From: Gnetum montanum
Taxonomy: Eukaryota; Streptophyta; Gnetopsida; Gnetales; Gnetaceae
Assembly (NCBI GenBank): GCA_015680685.1
Contig: MNCI01035648.1
Location: 294,599-358,598 of the forward strand
DNA length: 64,000 nt
Reading direction: 5' to 3'
Under the pieces are notes generated by a model, which was given only the letters and a program-made list of their open reading frames with translations, had not been told where the DNA came from and did not search any database. Shown piece after piece: positions 25,555-36,689 of the stretch (its first letter is position 1; each line of letters starts with the position of its first letter). A program made the translations under genes and the position numbers.

Positions 25555-25990
25555 TATAAAATGTAAGGTTTGTAGTCAATGAGGTGCAATCTTACATAAT
25601 CTTTTGAGACTAAAAAATGCCTCATAAGTTATTCTAGCCTCACTTCCCAGGTGGACAAAGATATGTCTTGTCTATATATGAGCTTGGGAAGGTTGAAAGT
25701 GCCTTGGAAACTCCCAAATTTGGGTTTTTCATGGGTTTTATGTTGGCCATAGTCAAAACTACGTTGAAACCACCTGTAGCCAATGTTGGGTTATTGGATA
25801 TTCATTTTCACAACAAGGCCAACATAGTTTCCATAAGGCTAGTGAGGGTTCCATGAAGTTAGTGAAGTTTTCCAACGCCATCATAGTTTTCCAATGCTAG
25901 AGTAGTTTTGCTGAAGCTAGCACAGTTTTCAAAGTCCATTCACTATTTATAGCACTCAGCTAGTTTTGATGGCATGGGTGCATCAAAATT
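25555..25990 (-). repeat. LTR-like repeat L2, copy 2
   Basis: Read on the minus strand, GCTATAAATAGTGAATGG (near 25,950) is followed by short variable units of the type CTAGCATTGGAAAACTATGA, then by CCCAAGCTCATATATAGACA (near 25,680) and ACTTATGAGGCATTTTTTAG (near 25,625). The last part matches 12,990-13,190. Variable upstream units with a conserved downstream part argue for an LTR. No internal region was recognised next to it. Confidence 0.45.
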
Positions 25991-26667
25991 ACCATAAGTG
26001 AAAAACTACACTAGAAATGATGGCCTGACACACTTAAAAATTACATCAATCTATCAGCAATCATGGTAGAAAATGTGTAGAAATAAATTAAACACCAACA
26101 AACTATTTAAATTAAATTCTAACACTTTGAAAGGACTTTATGCAACTTGGAAATTAACTGAGCATTAGAGGCTCTTAGGACATTGTAATGTAGCAAATAG
26201 TTAAGAAAAAATTATAACATTTGTCAACTAGTGGAACAAATCCAACCTAAGAACCAACAAAGAATTTCAGGAGTGGAACTTTGGACCACCTAGATCATGG
26301 AGTTGACTACAAAACTCACCCTACCGATTTCACCAAGATTGCAACGACTTATCACATAGCTCATTATGCATTTTAAGCACCAAAAATTTGTACTTCCTTG
26401 AACTTTTTTTATCTAAAACTATTATTATTTTCAATAAAATTTGCAATTCTCTTGTGTGCAAGTTTATTTTTCTTGTTTCTCTTGGTTAGATTTGCAATTT
26501 TTATTCAATTCTTTTGCATTTTTTTACAATTTCTAAGTCCCTGGGTCATCAGAAAGATTATTCATGGTGCCTTGGATCCTCTTTCTTGGAGGCCATTGGG
26601 ATCCATGTTTAAACTATTTTCATTGAGAATTTTCAATTTTTAAGCATCAAATTTTTCCAATGCAATA
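25991..26667. other. AT-rich stretch left of element A
   Basis: No feature recognised. The first about 145 bp of the A LTR (U3 with its promoter) should lie at its right end but are not seen, so A is truncated or too diverged there. Confidence 0.35.
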
Positions 26668-26912
26668 GGATGCACAAACAACAACTTTTGATTCTAACCC
26701 TTAGCCTGATTCTTGTAGTTTGTATTCATAGTTTTAGTAATAGAGTGAATGCCTACAGTGTGGTGTTAAGAAATTGACCGACATCTTTATTCAAGTAAAT
26801 TGTATTTGAACATAGTTTGTGTGCAGCAATAAAGATCAAAGTGTTTTCTCATCATTGTAGCATTCCTTTGTTTTTTTATTCTTTACTTAGAATAATTTTC
26901 TTTCTTTTCTAG
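26668..26912 (+). repeat. A 5' LTR, left piece
   Basis: GGATGCACAAACAACAACTT, then ATAGAGTGAATGCC and TCTTTATTCAAGT match 62,537-62,760 in the A 3' LTR. The U3 start is missing. The piece ends at the B insertion point. Confidence 0.75.
26908..26912. repeat. Target site duplication of B, left
   Basis: TCTAG precedes the B LTR; CCTAG at 35,384-35,388 follows the other end. They differ by one C/T transition. Confidence 0.75.
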
Positions 26913-27758
26913 TGATGAGTGGCAAGGTACCCCTACACTCAACCATACTAATACAAGTGTTTCACGCATGATCCAGTCGAACTCCACAGACAGACTACTT
27001 GTGGTATCTAGACAGTTACTCGTAGATCACAGTTCGATGTCTTCCCACCTAGACTAGTATTAGCTTTGTCACGTATGGTTTAGTCTAGAGTGAGATGTAT
27101 GATGTGTTCCTAACTAATGCTACTCCTAGGTATGACGGTATATAATATCAACTAAACTAGGAGAGAGAGAGTGAGAGAGAATCTAAACTAGCCTAAGTGC
27201 GATGAGCATCCATTCCTTAATCATCCATACAATCTTGGACCTCATGCATGACTACCATTGGGATTACCAAGTGTATGGCCTCGGTACGCTACTAGGCTAC
27301 TAAGTAGTCACACTTAAATGCTCATGATTAAGTTGTACTCATTCTACGTTACTAGGAGATAAGGGTGAAGAGATATTAGCTAAGAAAGTAGTAAATAACA
27401 ATAATAATTAAATGAATAATTGAGCTAAGTGGATGCTGCAATGATGAAGTAATCTCGATCTTTATTGCCGGTCATGTACATGTCCAAGTACGTCACACTC
27501 AAATAAGGATGCCATACATTTACAATCACCACACTGCGGGCATGCACTAGGAGAAAAAGTTGAGAGGAAAAACTACTAAAAACTAAAAACTTAAAAACTC
27601 CAAAAACTCTCTAAACTACCTACCAAATCTGCCTACCTCTTATTTATAGATGAGGAGATAGGTTGCGATATCACGTATGCAATATCATGTCTAGGCTGCG
27701 ATATCGCGTACGTGATATCATGGGTGTGATATCGCAGCCAACAAGTCATGACTCATCA
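26913..27758 (-). repeat. B 3' LTR (846 bp)
   Basis: Bounded by TGATGAGT and ACTCATCA. It has five GATATC or AATATC words between 27,667 and 27,733 and a TATAAATA on the minus strand at 27,641-27,648. Matches 34,570-35,383 throughout. Confidence 0.92.
27641..27733 (-). promoter_or_regulatory. B LTR promoter: GATATC cluster and TATA box
   Basis: On the minus strand GATATC occurs at 27,728-27,733, 27,714-27,719, 27,700-27,705 and 27,667-27,672, some within CGATATCG palindromes, followed by CTATAAATAAGAGG (TATA at 27,641-27,648). The other B LTR has the same layout at 35,299-35,358. Confidence 0.6.
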
Positions 27759-27775
27759 TACCCCCATGACTGAAT
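27759..27775 (-). other. B polypurine tract
   Basis: On the minus strand TCAGTCATGGGGGTA directly precedes the LTR start TGATGAGT. It is the expected primer for plus-strand DNA synthesis. The 13 bases CCCCCATGACTGA (27,761-27,773 on the plus strand) recur exactly at 31,027-31,039. Confidence 0.8.
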
Positions 27776-27949
27776 GAAAAATCGTCCTTGAGTTAAAGTG
27801 AGAACAAGCTCCATTGATTACATAGTGGATAGGTATGAGATTATTGACTGACAAGAATCGGTTCATGCTATAGTGTGGAATCAGAACAAAATTGAGACAC
27901 AACATGAAGAACGCAACAGAAAATCCTATAGCTACAAAATTGGTGGAAC

Positions 27950-30738
27950 TCATGTAATTCCTGGTGGCGGTGGCTCCTCCATGGGTGTCTTTCCCTTGTC
28001 TTGTGCTCCAGGTCTTGGGACTTGATGGCATTGAAGTATGACCTAGAGTTTCTCCTCTTCAGTTTGGGGATCATATGCCATCCATGCCAATGTTTCGATG
28101 TTTGATGGAGTTGGCACCTCCCATGGGCACGGTAGTTGCGGAAACATTTTATTTACTTTGACATACCAGGCCACATACACCCATCATTCCTCCTCGTAAG
28201 CTCTGGCTTTGTCTTTGTATTCTTGAAAATCTACAACCCATCGAGCCAAGTCTGTTGTGACACCTTTTTTTCCCTGGTAGCTTGCTTTAACCACCTCGAG
28301 TTCAGAATTTGCAACCTCCAATTTTTGCAATATCTTCTTGTGTTCTGCAAATTCTATTTCATATTTGATGTAGGTGGTGGCTACCTATTGCCCGAGCTCT
28401 GTTCTCGGGCACCCTGCTGTTAACATGGTAAGGTTGCCATACCGCTAGTTTTCCAACTCTATATATTTTGTAAGGTCTTGGATCTATAGGTCCCGGTTCT
28501 TAACTTCCACCTAGTGGGCAAATGCGTATGTGTCCAATATGGCCTGCCAGTCAGTGTGTTGAGCACTGAGAGTGTTGATGTGGGCCTTGGCCATATGGAT
28601 CTCCTTCTTGATGACTTGCTTATACATCCCCACCTGGTCCCAAAAGTGCTCGTTTAGGTTCTCATGTTGTTTAGCCTCATTCTGCCATGTGCTTATTTCA
28701 ATAGCCATCTTCTGACAGATGACACATACCTCCTTCATCAATTTTCCTTGGCTAAATGGTTCATGTCCTAGTTGACCCTGGTGAGTTGTTCTTGCAACTA
28801 TTGAAAATGTTCTTCAAGAATATTCTTTTTTCTCTCCATAGAGTTCAACTGAAGGTTGTCAACAACAAGTTGCTTGTTTTCCTCTTGTAATGCCTTGAGT
28901 GCCTTGGTATGCGCGTAATTTTATGCTTGTGCTACAGAGGCATCCCAAACAGCCTTCTCTTTTTCTTCTACCACCTTCTTATTCTCCATGAATATTTTGG
29001 TCAGTTGCTCAGTTTTGAAAGTATCTAGCTGGTCTGCGGGAACAAATTGAGAAGGATCTCGTTGTGTTGCTTGTAGGGTCATGAGCCTTTCTTGCAATCT
29101 TTGCACCTTTTCTTCAATGTGCTTGCCCCTCATCTCTATCAAGACCAACTTCCCTTTGGTGGAAATGAGGTCTGATTGGATTGCTGTAACATCATGTGGA
29201 ATGTCAAATAAGGACATCATTACTTGTCCTATTTATAACAATTAGTCAAGTACATCCTCATGTTTCGCCAAAGTCATTAAGGTTTTGGCTAGAGTTTGAG
29301 CATCCCGTGCTCCTGTAAGATCTATTGATGACACAATAGATACATTGAATGATTCTTTAATGTGGTCTATAACCATTTCTGTGGCTCCTCCTGCATCCTA
29401 GTGTTGCATGACCACCACCGTGGCCCCTTCACCAATTTCTAATTGCACTTGAATGGATGTAGCATTACATGAGATCTGTTGTGACCAAGTGCTCTCCCAT
29501 CCCCTTGTATGGATGGACACTTCACCCCTTGCACGATCCAAATAAATCATGGGTTGTATGGCATCATCGATGATGCGGAAGAGATTTGCATCATCACGAC
29601 TTCCCCAATTGACCGTCTCAGCGATGGTCCTGAGATGGCTCATTAACGGTCTGTAATCTTGCAGCGGTGGCAGTGGTTGATCCTACTGGCCTATGCTAGG
29701 ACCTGCTTCTTGTTGTTGGCTGGGTCCCATGCTTGGAAGTTGGCTGGGTCCTATAAGTTGAGTTGCAGTTGGTCCTGCCGTCTGTTCTTTTTCTTGTTTC
29801 GGCCCCAGTGTCTCACCAGTGATTTTGCTTGCAGCTAGTGGCTTTAGCAGTTCAGCATACGAAGCATTTTGGGCTTTTCAAAGGACATCATTAGTGTATC
29901 CTCTGATACTAGCACATTTGCACAGCTTCTTGATAAGACAAGGGAAGGGCAATGCAAGCTTCCCTGTCTTCTGTTCTTCAAACCACCTTAGGATCTCCAT
30001 AAAATATAGATGAGGTAGGTTAGCATTAACCTTTCCCATCAACACTACACATCCTCTTGATGCATATGTTGAAATTCTTTTTAAGCCTTTTTTTGGGAAG
30101 AGGTGATAAGTCCCTATTTTGAAATAGATCCTCTCTTCTGTCGTCAACTCCCCAAACGTCTTATCCTCCTTGCCATACGCCCTTTCCAACCAAACTCGTT
30201 GCGCATTAGGGTCTAAGTGAGTCAACAACTGAGCAACCTTTAGCCCTGTATTTGAAAGGTTTAATACTTCCAAAATGGCTTGAACAGAGAAATCAATAGT
30301 CACACCACAAATGTTAATTATGGTGCCTTGTTCTTTGTTGTTCCAAAATTGGTACATTTTCTCTAAGTACTAGGCACTGCTTTCAAAGAGGATAGGCCAT
30401 AATGGGGATCCTTTGAGGTGATCCCTAACAGCCTCTAGAGAAAATTCTTTGAAAGATCCAAAGTTTAATTCCACAATCACTACAGTGAATATGGACCTTT
30501 TATGGATGGCCTGAACACAATCCTGGGGCAACATGAGATGTTGTCCCTATTCAGGTGTTACCGCAGCTCCTCCTTCTACCTGCCTTGATTGTACAGTAGT
30601 AGGGTCCTCCTGGTGGATACTAAATGATTGTTCCTCCTGCTCTGCATGTTGTTTGGCAGGAACTTGTCCTTCACCTCTCCTAGGTCATTTACTCCCACCT
30701 TGAGCAGGACCTTCCTGTTGTCCACGTTTCGGGGCCAT
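27950..30738 (-). pseudogene. B accessory ORF (aORF), putative plant-transposon coiled-coil protein
   Basis: About 930 codons from ATG at 30,738 (MAPKRGQQEG) to TGA at 27,950. After a Gln-rich, basic N-terminus, residues near 60-300 form a conserved domain with IFTVVIVELNFGS, ERIYFKIGTYHLFP and KLALPFPCLIKKLC. The LPFPCLI.KLC signature resembles the putative plant transposon protein domain found next to Athila-type elements (from memory). A Pro/Gln linker, a second conserved block (QLEIGEGATVVVMQH, then DHIKESFNV) and a long coiled coil (29,220-28,250, with KHIEEKVQRLQERLMTLQ) follow. A conserved tail contains PTPSNI. The frame is held with about a dozen stops, mostly TAG. The copy in A (59,415-62,190) has Trp, Gln or Arg where B has stops, and the reverse. 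Its role is unknown. Alternatives are an env-like or capsid-associated protein; no membrane segment was seen. Confidence 0.7.
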
Positions 30739-30805
30739 TTGCAATCACACGGGGCCCATCGTTAGTAAGGTTGTTACCAAAGTTAGGTTATACCTTACTA
30801 CTTAC
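30739..30805 (-). other. Candidate 67-nt leader intron directly before the B aORF
   Basis: On the minus strand the donor AAG|GTAAGT (G at 30,805) is perfect, CTTACTAAC at 30,769-30,761 is a consensus branch site, and the acceptor reads ATTGCAA just before ATG at 30,738. AA instead of AG is a single G-to-A change. The A copy has a similar intron with an intact AG at 59,342-59,414. Confidence 0.6.
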
Positions 30806-31014
30806 CTTAATGAATTTTTTTATCTCCGTGTGACATTTCTCGAAAGATTATAATATTTAATCCTCTTTTCTTAGGTGGTTTCCAAATCTAGTTTCCTGGT
30901 ATAACTAAGGGGATGAAATTATTTTTGGCACATTTATCCTTAATTTTATAACTAATCACCCTTGATAATGTTCTTTGAGCAATGAAAAATTCCAAAAAAT
31001 TTATGCGCTATTCG

Positions 31015-31245
31015 GTGTGTGCCCCTCCCCCATGACTGAGCTGAACACTCCGGGTTCAAGTAGGTTCAAACGGAATGAAAATCAGAAGGACCAGCAAGCG
31101 AGTTATGGATATGAAAGAAAAGGATGCGTAATCACAAGTCATAGAGAGAAATTTGAAAGACTTCCCCCATGTGAATAGTTGAAAATGATGTTAAGTAGCA
31201 CAGGGGATCACAGATATATAGATTTGTGAGACATGATATCGTGGC
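31015..31245 (-). promoter_or_regulatory. Internal TATA/GATATC site and second G-tract upstream of the B aORF
   Basis: On the minus strand GATATC (31,240-31,235) is followed 15 nt later by CTATATATCTG (near 31,220-31,210). About 170 nt further, TCAGTCATGGGGGAGGGG (31,040-31,022) repeats the core of the 3' polypurine tract. The A copy has the same order at 58,855-59,080. A second promoter for the aORF and a central polypurine tract are possible readings. Confidence 0.45.
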
Positions 31246-31249
31246 CTAT

Positions 31250-32342
31250 CAATGTTAAGGCACTATGGAATATACTGAATTTTTAAGATTTTTTTGAAGT
31301 TAATGATGTAAACTAAGGACATGTGGACAAGTGTTAACAGGTTCCAGGGTAATTCAACTAGTTCTGAAGCCACAAATAAGTATGATGATGTGGAATTGAT
31401 CAATAAGGACCTTGGGTGGTAAGGGAGAGAAAAAGGCTATGTGATGGTTCATAGCAACGTTCGAATTGGAGGGATAGTAATAAGGGAAAGAATATCGTTG
31501 AAAATATATTGAGGGTAATAGGTGGTGTGTGGAAGATGTGTTATGAGTGAAATTTACAAAAATTTCGCAAGTGGGTCCTCCCCAAAGCAGGTTCCAACCT
31601 ATAATGCCCTTGCGTAACCACACCTTAAAAGTGTCCATGGGTACTAGAAGGGTTAAATGTAATCCACACTGGTTCCACACATGTAAGTATCACCAGAATG
31701 AGGTACAAATTCTATGCTATACGAGACATGAGCTACAATTACATGAACAATGAGGTGAGACAAGGTATAGAAGGGACTGTAGAGATTGGGACATGAGGAA
31801 ACTGACCCAGGGCATAATGAATCTTGCATGTAAAGCATGATTAATGTGTCATAAACCCATTGTTCCAAGATCAGGACCAAGCCCATTCCTCTGATCAGTG
31901 ACACCGCATTGTTTCATCCCATGATGAGCAACTATGAGAGTACTAGAACAACAAGGCATACGATCACTTGGCATTTTGTTCAAGGGAGGAGTGATTTTTG
32001 CTTTGTGGCACTTTCTTTGTTTCGTTGTTTTTTTTATTGCTGAATCCAGAGAAGCCGCCAACCTTCAGGCTTGGGTACATGTCTTTCTAGTGGAACCCCC
32101 TAGCATAGAATTAGATTTTTGAGTGCCTTTTGATTACTCTTACTCCCATTTTGCATCAGATCTACAAGGATCTTAGTACAACCATGTTGCGTGATAACTC
32201 TCACAGACATCACCCAAGAGAATCCGCAAGTCCCCTTGATGTCACACCCTAATTATTCCCTCTTGATCCATCCTTCTTCATTCTGGGTACAACGAACACA
32301 AAATTAATTTTAAGTTTTAAGAATGTCAAGAATATCACTGTA
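31250..32342 (-). other. Post-pol conserved non-coding block of B
   Basis: On the minus strand CACTAGAAAGACATGTACCC (near 32,090) and GCTTTGGGGAGGACCCAC (near 31,585) match E (50,785 and 51,270) and A (57,990 and 58,490) in the same order. The match between B and A extends around both boxes. In E it follows integrase, so this is the region after pol. Open frames here carry no RT or integrase motif. Confidence 0.65.
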
Positions 32343-32397
32343 NNNNNNNNNNNNNNNNNNNNNNNNNNNNNNNNNNNNNNNNNNNNNNNNNNNNNNN
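32343..32397. other. Assembly gap of 55 N
   Basis: The only long N run in the window. It lies exactly between the end of gag and the post-pol block of B, where protease, RT and integrase would be expected. Confidence 0.95.
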
Positions 32398-32449
32398 TGT
32401 AAAATTAAAGAAAATGAAAAATATTTATTAATCTTGCTTGTTATTAGAA

Positions 32450-34428
32450 TGGGGGATATCCCCCATAACTAAACGGTTGAGCATGGTGAGGATTAATAAA
32501 TGAAAGATGAGGATCCTTGCATGTTGGGAATATTGGAACTTGGTCATACTTACCCCATTGGGGTTCACACACCTGATTATAGTAAGCATAGTGGGGAAAT
32601 TTATAAGATGTGGTTCCCTGGTAAAGAGTTAACCCACTATGATACTTGAGACCGTAAGATGGTATGCAAGGATTGGGATGTCACCCTCCATGGCTATATT
32701 CATTGGGCTGTATGGTTGTTGGACTATTAATTGGTGGCCCTGATGAAGTGACATGAGGCATTGGGTTTGAAGAGAAGGATGCACCACAGTGTTGGACTTG
32801 TGCTAAGTTGGAGAATGCATTGGCCTTTGAACTGTGTTGTCCCTTCCTATGGTCATGTCTAAAGAAGGGACACCTTTGATGTTGAGGAGGTCTCTCACTG
32901 CTGTTGGCAATAGTAGCACAAGTAATGTTCGTGGGTTGTTGTTGTGGTGCAGACACTTTAGGAATATTTGGTGGTGATGTAGAAGAAGGAAAAGCATGAG
33001 AATGTTGAAATTTGGGAGAAGTGTAAGGTACACAAGGTGGTGGTTGTGTTGAGGACATGGGCTGATAGTACTGAGGAGAATGATGATGTGGCGACGTAGA
33101 GTATGTTGATCCATTTTGGGAAACATGATGTTGAACTAGATAAGCATTTGGATTCGGATGATACGAAGGGTGTCTCCAGTTTAGGGATGGCTTCCCCCTC
33201 GACTGGGATTTTTTCCACTGTGATTGAACACAGTATCTCTATACGAACTCTGGGTGTAACGTGCTTCCCCAAAGCTCGTATAAATGTACCAAGATTGGAC
33301 ATTAGCCCTTGGGGTGATCATACAGGAAAATGTTGCATTCATACGTGTGATTGGTAGTTGAGCTCTTATTTTCTTCATCCCTCCTTTCTAATTGTCTAAT
33401 GAGATTTTTTCCTACTTCTTGGGTTGTCAAAACTCTATCTCCAATATTATTGATATATTCCCCACACTTTTTATGCATCCATTCTAGCATCTTATTGATC
33501 TTTTCCTTGATTTCCTCTAATGATTGTTGTATTGGCAAAGATGGTTCTTCCTCCTTGAGATAGGTTGATTTCTCCTTTTTATGATTATGGACCTCTGTTA
33601 AGTTGAGATTTTGGTGTCGTTAATGTTTTTCAACACTCTCCCATCTAGCCATTTCTCCTTCTTCTTTTGCTACCCGCTTAATAAGCTCTTGGAATTGATG
33701 GGTCCATAGTTTGTATAGTTGACCTTGGGCATATATCCCTAGGGTTTCTCTTGTTTCATCATGAAGCCATCAATGATATGGTACATTAGCCTTTCCTTGG
33801 AGAACTCATGGCCTGGACAGTTATTTAATAGTGCATAATATCTTTCTAAGGCCATGTCCAAGGGTTCATGTTGTGCTTATTTCCACTCTTGGATTTTTTT
33901 CCTCAAGGTCGACACTCTTGCGTATGTTTGACATATTTCATTAAAGCGTTCTACCATTGTTGGCCAACGTCGTATTGAATTTTGTTTTAATGATATATAC
34001 CATACTTTTGCTTGGCCAACAAGTGTCATAGGAAAGAGCTTGAGTTTTTGCCAACCGTTATCAATGTTTTTCCATGCACAGGCATCGTAGAAGGCTTATA
34101 AATGTTATAGCAGATCTAAGTCATAGCCTCCTGAGAAATTAGGAAAGTTGTTTAAATCAAGCCTGAATAGATGGCTCTCTTTACAATGCCTACGGGAGAT
34201 TCGAACAACCTCTTGTATTTGCGTTAGGATTTTGGTGGCCAGTAGGGGTTCATCGTCATCGAGTAGGTTATGCTTTCGTGCATTGGGACAATGTTGCCTT
34301 CATTTATGTTTATAAGAAACCCTAACCTCAGATTGCGTACTCCAATCTTCATTGTCATATAATTCGTTCATTCTCCAATGAATTACCTCACTAGATGTGG
34401 CATTATTGTAGTCTTGTAGGAGAGGCAT
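32450..34428 (-). pseudogene. B gag polyprotein relic
   Basis: Starts at MPLLQDYNNATSSEVIHW (ATG at 34,428). The retrotransposon gag core is clear near 34,100-33,750: AWKNIDNGWQKLKLFPMTLV, then AKVWYISL, then QTYARVSTLRKKIQ and ALLNNCPGHEFSKERLMYHI. A central coiled segment (LEEIKEKINKMLEWMHKK) and a long Pro/Ser/His/Gln-rich tail follow. A zinc-knuckle-like CPFFRHDHRKGQH is at about 32,870-32,830, with its second Cys replaced. Stops are few (for example at 34,298 and 33,895) and mostly fit C-to-T changes. Gag forms the virus-like particle that packages the element RNA. E and F carry related gags. Confidence 0.8.
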
Positions 34429-34550
34429 GGTTCTGCAACTGTGTGTGAATTTGTATGTGAATTTTTGTAATTATTTCTTCCTAAAAGATATATCATTGAT
34501 TCCTATATTGCGACCTTGTATGATATAACTAATCTAGATAACTAGCACCG

Positions 34551-34568
34551 TCCTCGGCAATGGTGCCA
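34551..34568 (-). other. B primer-binding site, tRNA-Asp type
   Basis: On the minus strand, one base after the LTR end, TGGCACCATTGCCGAGGA. The site complementary to plant tRNA-Asp is TGGCGCCGTTGCCGGGGA; the three differences are all G-to-A. Confidence 0.85.
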
Positions 34569-34569
34569 A

Positions 34570-35383
34570 TGATGAGTGATGAGGTACCCTTACACTCAAC
34601 CATACGAATATGAGTGTTTCACACACAATCCAATCGAACTCCGCAGACGAACTAGTTGTGGTATCCATATAGTTACTTGTAGATCGCAGTTGGCTGTCTT
34701 CCCACCTAGACTAGTATTAACTTTGTCACGTATGGTTTAGTCCAGAGTGAGGTGTATGATGTGTTCCTAACTAATGCTACTCCTGGGTATGATGGTAAAT
34801 AATATCAACTAAACTAGGAGAGATTGTGTGAGAGAGACTCTAAACTAGCCTAAGTGCAATGAGCATCCATTCCTTAATCATCCGTACACATCTTGAACCT
34901 CGTGAATGACTACCGTTGGGATTACCAAGTGTATGGCCTCGGTACGCTACTGGGCTACCAAGTAGTCACACTTAAATGCTCATGATTAAGTTGTACTCAT
35001 TCCGCGTTACTAGGAGATAAGGGTGAAGAGATATTAGCTAAGAAATTATTAAATAACAATAACAATTAAATGAATAATTAAGCTAAGTGGATGTTGCAAT
35101 GATGACGTAATCTCAATCTTTATTGTCGGTCATGTGCATGTCCTAGTACGTCATACTCGAATAAGGATGTTGTACAATTACAATCACCACATTGCGGGCA
35201 TGCACTGGGAGAAAAAGTTGAGAGGAAAAACTACTAAAAACTAAAAACTTAAAAACTCCAAAAACTCTCCAAACTGCCTACCAGGTCTGCCTACCTCTTA
35301 TTTATAGATGAGGAGACAGGTTGCGATATCGCATACGTGATATCATGGGTGTGATATTGTAGCCAACAATTCATGACTCATCA
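34570..35383 (-). repeat. B 5' LTR (814 bp)
   Basis: Same ends as the left LTR. Differences are mostly transitions plus a few short indels. GATATC at 35,325-35,330 and 35,339-35,344, TATAAATA (minus) at 35,299-35,306. Confidence 0.92.
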
Positions 35384-35388
35384 CCTAG
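35384..35388. repeat. Target site duplication of B, right
   Basis: CCTAG, matching TCTAG at 26,908-26,912 but for one transition. Confidence 0.75.
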
Positions 35389-35893
35389 TTAATCATTTAC
35401 ATTTCAAGCATTTTACTTTCCATGTTTATTAGTTAAGTAGAATAGATACAACTAGTTTCAAGCACTAAGTATAGTTATCTGGTAACCAAGTAGTGGCGTT
35501 GCTTGATTCACTTAATAGTACTTCCACTTGGTAATCCTAGTGATAATAACATGAGTACAAGGCATGTACGATAGACTAGGACCAAATATTCATCGCTCTA
35601 GGCTTAGATAGATTTGTATTTTCATAGTTCACTAGAATTAGAATTTTACCTTTTACTCAATCATGTTTACGACTAGGAGTATTAAGAGCCCTACAACATC
35701 ATCTATCATGTACCTCACTAAGAGTTAAACCATACACTCAAACTTCACTACCTCAAAGTGGGAAGACAACAATCTCAAACTTAACATCAATTATTAGCAC
35801 AATTACATTGTTTATCCATGAATCATGATTTGGTCATGTGCAAACACTTGTGACTTGTGTGATAGAATGTTGGAATACCTCCACTACTTATCA
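35384..35893 (+). repeat. A 5' LTR, right piece
   Basis: Matches about 62,765-63,284, for example CACTAAGAGTTAAACCATAC and GGAAGACAACAATCTC. Ends ACTTATCA, against ACTCATCA in the 3' LTR. Confidence 0.8.
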
Positions 35894-35912
35894 TTGTCAT
35901 TGTCACCAAGGA
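35894..35912 (+). other. Decayed primer-binding site of A
   Basis: TTGTCATTGTCACCAAGGA follows the LTR end. It agrees with the tRNA-Asp primer site at about 10 of 18 positions. Position supports it more than sequence. Confidence 0.35.
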
Positions 35913-36035
35913 TGTGTCAATGTGTGCTGAGTAGTTGATCTTATAAAGTTCATTGGATCAATCCACAAAGTCTATCCTTTACATTATTAATCAATCCTAA
36001 TGCATACATACACAACTAAGCATCAAACACATAAC

Positions 36036-36689
36036 ATGGCTTCCACGCTTAAAGAAAAATCTCCAACCAAAGAAGTTCAAAGAAATCATGATAGAATACA
36101 TGATGAAGAAGATTGAAGTGCACCGATGCAGATAAGAATTGCATATGCTAACACTGATCCATACTATCCTAATTATACATTCATTCTTCACTAGGATGAA
36201 CAACTCATATGGAGAGACTTATAGGGAAACATAGTTATACCTCCGAAACATTTGACTCCATTAATGTTTCAAATAGCTCTCATGAAGGCCAACCTAAGTC
36301 ATGAACAAGAGAGCTATCAAGTTATAAAGAATATGACAAGGACATACTAGCCAATAGAGAATCAAGCATGGAGGGATGCCATCATGGAAGCCTATCACAA
36401 ATGTGACAAAGGAAAGAAGTACCTCAAGCAGTTGTCCTGGAAGAAATAAAAGATGTTTCAATCCAAGCTGAAAGGTTTTTATCAAACTCATGGATCTCAC
36501 TCCCACACACTTGTAATACATATTGAAGATCTAGTTGACACTAAGCTAAAGTCAACTCTAGCAGAAGACCTTGGAAGGAGAGTAAGAGGAGAGTAAGAGG
36601 CTTCATATCTAGATAGAGCTCAAGGCCTAAAGCTCTTGTAGAACCAAAAGAGGATAAATCATGAAATCACAGAAGGAGAACTAGCTAGC
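36036..36689 (+). pseudogene. A gag N-terminal relic
   Basis: Begins MASTLKEKSPTKEV. YPNYTFILH-stop-DEQLIWRD corresponds to VPNFTFILHQDEQLQWHD in the E gag at 43,912, so the stop was a CAG. Homology continues through GNIVIPPKHLTPLMF. Further right LKQLSWKK and QTHGSHSHTLVIHIEDLVD are open. The relic ends where copia-like LTR C begins; the gag core and everything up to the post-pol block at 57.3 kb are missing. Confidence 0.65.

Larger units (their letters stand above)
26913..35383 (-). mobile_element. Element B: LTR retrotransposon with gag and aORF, inserted in the A 5' LTR
   Basis: The element starts TGATGAGT and ends ACTCATCA, has two LTRs of about 0.85 and 0.81 kb, a 5-bp target duplication, a tRNA-Asp-like primer site inside the right LTR and a G-rich tract inside the left one. 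So the element reads right to left. The order on the minus strand is 5' LTR, primer site, gag, [assembly gap in place of pol], post-pol block, internal TATA and G tract, short intron, accessory ORF, polypurine tract, 3' LTR. By eye the LTRs differ at about 8% of positions, so the insertion is old but younger than A. Gypsy of the Athila/Tat side by gag and primer type (inference). Confidence 0.9.
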
